This document shows positions 1 through 5,595 of a DNA stretch of 12,407 nucleotides, piece after piece. The position numbers and the translations under genes are program-made. Position 1 is the first letter of the stretch; each line of letters begins with the position of its first letter. Origin of the DNA: Bacteroidia bacterium (GTDB taxonomy: Bacteria; Bacteroidota; Bacteroidia; Bacteroidales; GCA-2748055); assembly GCA_030596245.1 (NCBI GenBank), contig JAUVKN010000097.1:1-12407 (forward strand). Reading direction: 5' to 3'. Below the pieces are notes generated by a model. The model was not told where the DNA came from, did not search any database, and saw only the letters and a program-made list of their open reading frames with translations.

Positions 1-1
1 C

Positions 2-583
2 GGCGATTGCACAGGACACGGTGTACCCGGTGCACTGATGAGTATCATGGGTGTCTCTTTCCTCAATGAGATCCTCAGCATCAGGGGTCCCATCCGGTCC
101 AGCAGGATCCTTAACCTGCTCCGGGAACGGGTGATGAAAGCACTGCACCAGCGGGGTTACGAACTGGAAAACAAAGATGCCATGGATATGGCACTATGCG
201 TATTCAATCCGAAAACCCTGGAATTACAATACTCAGGAGCCAACAATCCTCTCTATCATATACGTGAAAACGTCCTCACCGAAATAAAGGCCGATAAAAT
301 GCCTGTGGGTATCAATGCAATCGAAGAGGAATCCTTTACAAACCATAGTTTGCAACTAAAACCCGGCGACATCGTATACATATTCTCTGATGGCTACGCG
401 GATCAGTTTGGCGGACCACAGAACAAGAAATTCAAATATGGTCCATTAAAGGAGTTGCTCATAGGAATATCAAACCAATCCATGGAGAAACAACGCGACG
501 AACTTGATAGGGTGATTACAACATGGAAGGGTGATGAGTATCAGATAGATGATATATTGATTTTCGGTATTAAATTCGTTTAA
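2..583 (+). CDS. SpoIIE/PP2C-family serine phosphatase, 3' part (5' end outside window)
   Basis: This is the C-terminal part of a PPM/SpoIIE-type protein phosphatase, which removes phosphate from Ser/Thr of a target regulator. The reading frame is open from base 2, so the ATG at 38 is internal. The first visible residues are GDCTGHGVPGALMSIMG (bases 2-52), the central metal-binding motif of the family in Bacteroidota. Downstream come DMALCVF (from about 185), SGANNPLY, the DKMPVGI segment, SDGYADQFGG (Asp codon at 389-391) and the C-terminal DDILIFGIKF (Asp-Asp at 548-553). All acidic positions expected in this half are present, so the domain looks active. Sensor or membrane domains, if any, lie upstream and cannot be seen. 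The stop is 10 bases before the next gene, suggesting one transcript with the ATPase. A SiaA-like role acting on the nearby SiaC protein is possible but inferred. Confidence 0.93.
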   Translation, partial: GDCTGHGVPGALMSIMGVSFLNEILSIRGPIRSSRILNLLRERVMKALHQRGYELENKDAMDMALCVFNPKTLELQYSGANNPLYHIRENVLTEIKADKMPVGINAIEEESFTNHSLQLKPGDIVYIFSDGYADQFGGPQNKKFKYGPLKELLIGISNQSMEKQRDELDRVITTWKGDEYQIDDILIFGIKFV

Positions 584-593
584 ACCAGTCAGC

Positions 594-2921
594 ATGCACC
601 TAATTGCTTTCAGAATTCAGAATTTCAGATCGGTTGTGGATACAGGGTGGCACCAGTTGGCCCATGACAATATTACCAGCCTCATTGGACAAAATGAATC
701 CGGAAAAACCTCTATACTTGAAGGCCTCAGGACATTTCACGATGGAAATCTCATTGAAGACATGCTCCGGAGTGACCTCTCACTTCCAAAAGTCTCCTGT
801 CGGTTCTCATTTGAATTTGATGAAATTGAAAACAGGATTGATAAAAAAAAGCTGAATCCGGAAATCCGAAAGCTGATCAGTTCCATTGAAACAATCTCCC
901 TGTCCAGGCAATGGGAGGACGATATGGACTCTCACATGGTGATGGGTGATGAGTTGCAGGAAATTTTCAATGAATCCGATGACCAGATCAAAAAACGGGA
1001 AATAAAGGTTCTGGAAAATCTGGAAAGCCTTAACCGGGATATTGCGGCTGCATCCAAAACCCTGAGCAAAGCCCAGGATGAAGTTGAATGGACCCGGGAA
1101 AAGGTCGATGCTGTTAAGCTTCGCATGAATGTATTGAAGCGAAAAATCAGAAAGTTTCCTGCACGGAATAAAAAAGAGGATCTCAAAAAGGAGATAGGTC
1201 AAGAGGAGGAGATGCAAGTGAAACTGAAGCAGACTCTGGATCAGAGAATAACCAAACAGGAAGAGAAGAAAGATATCCTGGATGCACTGGATGAAAAACG
1301 AGTAGCCAGCGAAAAACATGAGGGGATCAAAGTTCAGATATCAGAAAAAAGGGGAGAACTTACCCTGGCCCAGGAGAACCTGAAACATATCCTCCAGATG
1401 ACCGGGATGTATCCTACTGAAAGAGAACAAAGGGCCGCAGAGCTTAAGGAAGAGATCTATCGAAACGACATTGAAAGGCTAAAAGAGGAGATATCTCAGT
1501 TGCAAAAAGAGTATGACATCCAACTGTTGGCTCTTGAATTCGTATTTGACGGAATTACCATTGACGGTGCTGTGACGGCGGCAAAGAAGGAGATTGAATC
1601 CCGGAATAAATTCTACAATTCCAGAGAGCTGGCCGAAGAGATCTTTAAGATCCTTCCTGATTTTGAATTATTTGAAGATTTCAGTTCCCTCCTGCCCAAC
1701 CGCATCGACCTGGAGGATATCATCCGGGCAAATAAGCGCGCCGAAGGTTACAAAGCAGCCATCAATTTTCTCACCATTACTGGTCTGGAGTACTCCTTTT
1801 TCCAGCAGCCATCCAGCCGGATCCTGAAACAGAAAATTGAGAATCTGAACGGTGAGCTTACCCTTAATTTTCAGGACTTCTGGAGGCAGAATGTGGGCAA
1901 GAAAAACAAAATCAAAATCAATTTTGAACTCTCTCACTATGACCATACCAATCCTGAAAAAAGTGGCAAACCATTCATCGAATTCTGGATCAAGGATGAA
2001 CAGGAGCGCCTCTATCCCAAGCAACGTAGTCGGGGTGTCAGGTGGTTTCTCTCTTTCTTTCTTGAACTTAAGGCGACTGCCATTGATAAAAGCCAGAAGA
2101 ATAAAGTGTTGCTGATTGATGAACCAGGAGTAAGTCTGCATGCACGGGCACAGGAAGATGTGTTGGAAGTGTTTGACGATATCAAGGATCAGATCCAAAT
2201 CATTTACACCACCCACTCACCTCATCTGATCGATGTCAACAAACTCTATAGGATACTGGCTGTACAGCGTGCCGTCGAAGACGACATGAGAAGTGAAACA
2301 CTGGTCTACAGTGCACGTTCTCTCAAATCAGCCACAGCCGACACATTATCGCCCATTTATTCTACAATGGGTGCCAGGCTCAACCAGCAGGAGATCATCA
2401 AAACTTTCAATAATGTAATTGTGAAGGATCTGGCTACCTACTATTTCCTGAAGACCGTTGTTGCGCTTACCGGATTTGAAAAGGAGTGTTATTTCCTTCC
2501 TGCCTCAGGTGCAGAGAGTATCCCCATGATGGTCAATATTCTCATTGGCTGGGGAATTGATTATATCAACCTCAATTTTGGGAATTCTGAAGAACGGTTG
2601 GTGCACGAAACATTGATGAAAGAGCATTTCGACAACAAAGTTGACCTGGCAAAAAAGCAGATGATGCTTCTGGATGAATACCAGGATGCAGAGGATATGT
2701 TCTCCACCATTGATTTTAAAAAGTATGTAGTAAAAGTTCGGGAGGGTATCACGGTAAAAAACTCTGATTACCTTAAAGATAATAATTATTCGAGGGCCCT
2801 TCTGGCCTCCAACTTCCTGCAGGAGGTGAAAAGCGGAAATGTCAGTTATAAAAATCTGGACGATGAGTCCCGCGACAATCTGAACAAGTTCATACAACAA
2901 CTCACAACCATGCTCAAATGA
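594..2921 (+). CDS. OLD/RecF-like coiled-coil AAA ATPase with degenerate Toprim domain
   Basis: A 775-residue ABC-type/AAA ATPase of the OLD/RecF group, cytoplasmic, presumably acting on nucleic acid. The N terminus FRIQNFRSV is typical of the group. Walker A is GQNESGKTS (residues 32-40). Residues about 140-310 are rich in Lys/Glu with few prolines and look like a long coiled coil. A signature-like RSRGVRWFLSFF stretch lies near 478-489, Walker B is VLLIDEPG (505-512) followed by SLHARAQ, and the switch histidine is in TTHSPH (His541). After residue 600 the protein follows the OLD Toprim layout (VIVKDLATYYFLK, GWGIDYINL, AEDMFSTIDFKKYV). However, the catalytic Glu is Lys611 and the DxD positions read Phe662 and Asn664, so nuclease activity is unlikely. 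The ATP-binding half looks intact. The gene sits 10 bases after the phosphatase and overlaps the next gene by 4 bases. The function is not known to me; repair, defence or a structural role are all open. Confidence 0.88.
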   Translation: MHLIAFRIQNFRSVVDTGWHQLAHDNITSLIGQNESGKTSILEGLRTFHDGNLIEDMLRSDLSLPKVSCRFSFEFDEIENRIDKKKLNPEIRKLISSIETISLSRQWEDDMDSHMVMGDELQEIFNESDDQIKKREIKVLENLESLNRDIAAASKTLSKAQDEVEWTREKVDAVKLRMNVLKRKIRKFPARNKKEDLKKEIGQEEEMQVKLKQTLDQRITKQEEKKDILDALDEKRVASEKHEGIKVQISEKRGELTLAQENLKHILQMTGMYPTEREQRAAELKEEIYRNDIERLKEEISQLQKEYDIQLLALEFVFDGITIDGAVTAAKKEIESRNKFYNSRELAEEIFKILPDFELFEDFSSLLPNRIDLEDIIRANKRAEGYKAAINFLTITGLEYSFFQQPSSRILKQKIENLNGELTLNFQDFWRQNVGKKNKIKINFELSHYDHTNPEKSGKPFIEFWIKDEQERLYPKQRSRGVRWFLSFFLELKATAIDKSQKNKVLLIDEPGVSLHARAQEDVLEVFDDIKDQIQIIYTTHSPHLIDVNKLYRILAVQRAVEDDMRSETLVYSARSLKSATADTLSPIYSTMGARLNQQEIIKTFNNVIVKDLATYYFLKTVVALTGFEKECYFLPASGAESIPMMVNILIGWGIDYINLNFGNSEERLVHETLMKEHFDNKVDLAKKQMMLLDEYQDAEDMFSTIDFKKYVVKVREGITVKNSDYLKDNNYSRALLASNFLQEVKSGNVSYKNLDDESRDNLNKFIQQLTTMLK

Positions 2922-4015
2922 GATTTAAGCTCTTTACGCTGTTCACCCTCTTGTTTTTTTGTTCCAATTACAGGGTGGCGGGTCAGGATACACTTCTGTT
3001 GTTCCATCCCACATCATATAATCTGGAAGTAGTTCAAAACCTGATAGACGAAGGCGTATTCAGCATGGATGGTTATCACCTATTGGGGGTTTATCACGAG
3101 CAGGAGACCTATGACTATGAAAATGCCAAAGAGTATATCGAACTGCATCAGGCTCAACATTTAAGTATTCAGGAAATCAGAGGGTCGCTTGATCCCGGTA
3201 ATCTCTTTGGCAAGAATAATTGCTCCGGCCAGTTCAAACAGCTGTTCAGCATCTCAAAAGGAGCACTATTTATGGGTGGACCGGATATCCCCCCGGCCGT
3301 TTATAACGAATCTGTCCACCTGTTGACATCGGTGACAGATCCCTTCAGACACTATTGTGAGACATCATATATGTTTCACTTGCTGGGCGGCTCCCAGGAC
3401 CTCACATGGGAACCCTTTATGGAGCAGGAGAAGGAGTACCTGATCAGTGGCATCTGTCTGGGAATGCAAACCCTGAATGTGGCAACAGGCGGGACTATGG
3501 TTCAGGACATTCCCACTGAGATATATGGAATCTGGATTGCCGATGAAATTCTCTCCCTTCCACCTGACCAGATGCACAGAAATTATGCTGATATGGTAAA
3601 CAGAGGATGTGACGCACCTACCTCCTACCACTTTCATCACATCAAGTTGGAAAAGAGAGCCCTCCTGACCAGAGGAATTGGATTTAAAAGTAAGTCAGAA
3701 CCCCTGGTACTCAGCTCACATCATCAGGCCCTGGAAAATTTGGGTAAAGGTTGGGTAATAGCCGCCACCTCCATGGATGGAAAGATAGTCGAAGCCATTG
3801 AACATGATCGTTACCCTCATGTTTTCGGAGTTCAATTCCATCCTGAGAAACCTGGCCTGTTTGATCCCACCATCGAACATTCCAGTAGCTGCAATAGCAC
3901 TATCAACTTCCAGGAGGCCATTAAAAACACCGATTCATGTGCTTTTCACCATGCCTATTGGAAACATGTGGGAAATGTGTTGCAGAAAAACAGGAAGAGC
4001 CAGTCTCAAAAATAG
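2918..4015 (+). CDS. Exported class I glutamine amidotransferase / peptidase C26-like protein
   Basis: A 365-residue protein of the class I glutamine amidotransferase fold, closest in motifs to gamma-glutamyl-GABA hydrolase (PuuD, peptidase C26), which cleaves gamma-glutamyl bonds. The nucleophile lies in SGICLGMQTLNVATGG (Cys180), and the His/Glu pair in FGVQFHPE (His308, Glu310). MGGPDIPPAVYNE (119-131), SSHHQALENLG and GKIVEAIE are further family landmarks, so the triad is complete. Residues 1-22 form a signal peptide (MRFKLF, then a hydrophobic run, then VAG before Gln23), so the protein is likely periplasmic. LFFC is a poor lipobox. The ATG overlaps the ATPase stop (ATGA), which points to translational coupling. 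Residues 23-110 are not recognised and are longer than in plain PuuD. The substrate is unknown: a gamma-glutamyl peptide or amide, possibly from peptidoglycan or imported nutrients, is only a guess. Confidence 0.85.
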   Translation: MRFKLFTLFTLLFFCSNYRVAGQDTLLLFHPTSYNLEVVQNLIDEGVFSMDGYHLLGVYHEQETYDYENAKEYIELHQAQHLSIQEIRGSLDPGNLFGKNNCSGQFKQLFSISKGALFMGGPDIPPAVYNESVHLLTSVTDPFRHYCETSYMFHLLGGSQDLTWEPFMEQEKEYLISGICLGMQTLNVATGGTMVQDIPTEIYGIWIADEILSLPPDQMHRNYADMVNRGCDAPTSYHFHHIKLEKRALLTRGIGFKSKSEPLVLSSHHQALENLGKGWVIAATSMDGKIVEAIEHDRYPHVFGVQFHPEKPGLFDPTIEHSSSCNSTINFQEAIKNTDSCAFHHAYWKHVGNVLQKNRKSQSQK

Positions 4016-4032
4016 TAGCTAAATTATCGAAA

Positions 4033-4098
4033 TAATATTCAGCATGGAAGCCTACAATACGTTGCACAGCAGCGTATTTAAGCGACATTTGAATATTA
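4033..4098. repeat. Outer 8-bp inverted repeat around the convergent-gene hairpin
   Basis: TAATATTC at 4033-4040 is matched by its exact reverse complement GAATATTA at 4091-4098. The pair encloses the inner hairpin at 4056-4078, giving a possible nested cruciform or RNA structure between the two convergent transcription units. The arms are AT-rich, so a chance match is quite possible. Confidence 0.4.
4056..4078. terminator. Hairpin between convergent genes, possible bidirectional terminator
   Basis: AATACGTTGC (4056-4065), loop ACA, GCAGCGTATT (4069-4078) form a 10-bp stem with one G-T pair on the + transcript. It sits in the 94-base gap between the stop of the amidotransferase gene (4015) and the stop of siaC (4110 on the other strand), where a shared terminator is expected. 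Only a short T run follows (TATTTAAG on the + side), so termination may be weak or Rho-assisted. Confidence 0.5.
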
Positions 4099-4109
4099 GA
4101 AGATAAAAA

Positions 4110-4484
4110 CTACTCGATCTCAATGAAACTGATGTTCAGGTCCAGGATGGAAGCATAATACTCACCACGTTCCAGAATATCATCATCGCCTTCCTCATAC
4201 ACCCAGTTGATTTTCAGGTCATAGCCATCATTATCAACCTCTTTCAGCTTCTTCAATAACCTCAGCATATATTTGGATGTCCCGCTGTTCAGGTACTCCA
4301 TTTCAATATCGACTTCGGTATTGGAGGGTGGCGATGAGGCATAGGCAATGATCCAGTCGAGTATATCTTCATAGAACAGAGATACATCCTCCGGAATGGA
4401 CCTTCCTTTGAATTTAATTTTCCCGGAAGGATCCAGCAATACGTATGGTGTTTTCTGAGTGGGTTGAAACTCTAATTTATCCAT
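4110..4484 (-). CDS. siaC: SiaC-family (DUF1987) regulatory phosphoprotein
   Basis: A 124-residue protein matching the SiaC/DUF1987 family along its length. Visible landmarks are TPYVLLDPSGKIKFKGRSIPED (10 residues or so of strand followed by the PED motif at 31-33), FYEDILDWIIAY, EMEYLNSGTSKYML (62-74), WVYEEGDDDILERGEYY (94-110) and the C-terminal FIEIE. In Pseudomonas, SiaC is phosphorylated on a threonine by SiaB and dephosphorylated by the SpoIIE-type SiaA, and unphosphorylated SiaC activates a diguanylate cyclase. By recalled alignment, the acceptor threonine in YLNTSS corresponds here to Ser67 in YLNSGTS. No SiaB kinase or SiaD cyclase lies in the window, but a SpoIIE phosphatase ends 3.5 kb away on the opposite strand. 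It lies 91 bases downstream of tsaD on the same strand, with a perfect inverted repeat just before its start. Confidence 0.88.
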   Translation of the reverse strand: MDKLEFQPTQKTPYVLLDPSGKIKFKGRSIPEDVSLFYEDILDWIIAYASSPPSNTEVDIEMEYLNSGTSKYMLRLLKKLKEVDNDGYDLKINWVYEEGDDDILERGEYYASILDLNISFIEIE

Positions 4485-4493
4485 CCTATTGCT

Positions 4494-4522
4494 AAAAATT
4501 CACTCCAATATAGTGAATTTTT
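4494..4522 (-). terminator. Perfect 11-bp inverted repeat between tsaD and siaC
   Basis: AAAAATTCACT (4494-4504), 7-base loop CCAATAT, AGTGAATTTTT (4512-4522), with no mismatch. On the - strand it follows the tsaD stop by about 54 bases and ends in a T5 run, which fits an intrinsic terminator for tsaD, although the stem has only two G-C pairs. It ends 9 bases before the siaC ATG, so it could equally be an operator or a 5' UTR hairpin for siaC. The sequence alone cannot decide between these. Confidence 0.6.
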
Positions 4523-4575
4523 GTGGCACAATTGTCCAAATCAATTTCATTTTATCACATATTTGAAGCGCTGGA

Positions 4576-5595
4576 TCAGAAATGCATCCTTGCCAGTGGG
4601 GCGATATCTTCCGATGCAAATTCTCCCTTCAGGTACCTGAAATATCCAGTGATGGCGATCATGGCAGCATTGTCCGTGGAGTAACCGATGGGCGGAATAT
4701 AAACTTCCCATCCATTCTTGACTGCCTCTTCTCTTATGGCTGCACGCAATCCTGAATTGGCCGACACCCCTCCTGCCAGTGCAATTTGTTGAATATCAGT
4801 CTTTTTAGCAGCTATTCGCAGCTTATTCATCAGGATCTCAACGATGGTTCTCTGCAAGGAAGCAGCCAGATCAGCCCTGTTCATCTCTATGAAATCTGAC
4901 TCCTCTTTAATGCGGTCTCTCAGAAAATAGAGAAATGATGTCTTTAAACCACTGAAAGAGTAGTCAAATCCATCCAGGCGTGGCTTATTAAATGTATACT
5001 TCTCCGGGTCTCCCTCCAATGCCAGCCTGTCCACATGAGGTCCTCCGGGATAAGGCAATCCAAGTAGTTTGGCACACTTATCAAAGGCTTCTCCTGCTGC
5101 ATCATCTAAGCTTTTGCCAATGATCTCCATCCTGTGATGATCCTTTACCACCACCAGCTGCGTATGGCCCCCCGATACCAGGAGGCATAGAAATGGAAAG
5201 TTTGGTGAATGGTTTTCAAATTGCTCCGACAGGATGAAATGCACCAGGATATGGGCCTGAAGGTGGTTTACCTCAATCATGGGAATGCCCAGCCCGGCAG
5301 TGAATCCTTTGGTAAACGATGTTCCAACCAAAAGAGAACCAAGTAATCCCGGCCCCCTGGTAAAAGCTACTGCATCAATTTCGGATCGTAAAATTCCGGC
5401 ATGCTTAAGGGCTTGATCCACAACAGGAACGATGTTCTGCTGATGGGCCCTGGAAGCCAATTCCGGAACCACTCCTCCATACTGCCTGTGCACCTCCTGT
5501 CCGGCTGTCACATTGGAAAGCAGCATCCTGTCACGCACTACAGCGGCCGATGTATCATCACAAGATGATTCAATTCCCAAAATTACCGTGCCCAT
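4576..5595 (-). CDS. tsaD: tRNA N6-adenosine threonylcarbamoyltransferase TsaD
   Basis: This enzyme transfers threonylcarbamoyl from threonylcarbamoyl-AMP to A37 of tRNAs reading ANN codons, working with TsaB and TsaE in the cytoplasm. At 339 residues it has the full family length. It opens with ILGIESSCDDTSAAVV (the phosphate-binding ASKHA loop), followed by YGGVVPELASRAH (39-51). The metal-binding HxxxH is HLQAH (His111, His115), then come LLVSGGHTQL (138-147), DDAAGEAFDKCAKLLGLPYPGG (split here only by description; residues about 164-185), SFSGLKT, LAGGVSAN (273-280) and STDNAAM with the third metal ligand Asp308. The first ATG shares the CATG at 5593-5596 with the start of the divergent tamB-like gene. 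A TACTTTTG box on the - strand at 5645-5638 is a plausible promoter element. Nothing is truncated; this is an essential housekeeping gene. Confidence 0.98.
   Translation of the reverse strand: MGTVILGIESSCDDTSAAVVRDRMLLSNVTAGQEVHRQYGGVVPELASRAHQQNIVPVVDQALKHAGILRSEIDAVAFTRGPGLLGSLLVGTSFTKGFTAGLGIPMIEVNHLQAHILVHFILSEQFENHSPNFPFLCLLVSGGHTQLVVVKDHHRMEIIGKSLDDAAGEAFDKCAKLLGLPYPGGPHVDRLALEGDPEKYTFNKPRLDGFDYSFSGLKTSFLYFLRDRIKEESDFIEMNRADLAASLQRTIVEILMNKLRIAAKKTDIQQIALAGGVSANSGLRAAIREEAVKNGWEVYIPPIGYSTDNAAMIAITGYFRYLKGEFASEDIAPLARMHF

Noticed and set aside
38..583. Phosphatase starting at the ATG at 38
   Set aside because: The frame is open to the window edge and the residues before this ATG spell the conserved GDCTGHGVPGAL metal-binding motif, so the gene begins upstream.
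2505..2900. Minus-strand open frame of about 130 codons inside the ATPase gene
   Set aside because: It lies wholly opposite a well-supported coding region and shows no recognisable domain. The same holds for the long minus-strand frames at 1668-2216, 7664-8092, 9620-9967 and 10419-10856.
2918..2983. Amidotransferase as a lipoprotein
   Set aside because: Cys15 follows LFF, which is a poor lipobox, and a better signal peptidase I site (VAG before Gln23) lies just after.
594..4015. ATPase plus amidotransferase as a known anti-phage system (Gabija-, PARIS- or Septu-like)
   Set aside because: The OLD-like ATPase resembles components of such systems. However, its nuclease site is degenerate, no helicase or effector partner is present, the neighbour is an exported enzyme, and there is no mobile-element context. 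A defence label would be a guess.
5513..5593. N-terminal extension of the tamB frame back to an ATG at 5513
   Set aside because: These bases are the antisense of the conserved first residues of tsaD, and the extension would place a polar segment before the membrane anchor. The open frame is better explained by strong constraint on tsaD.
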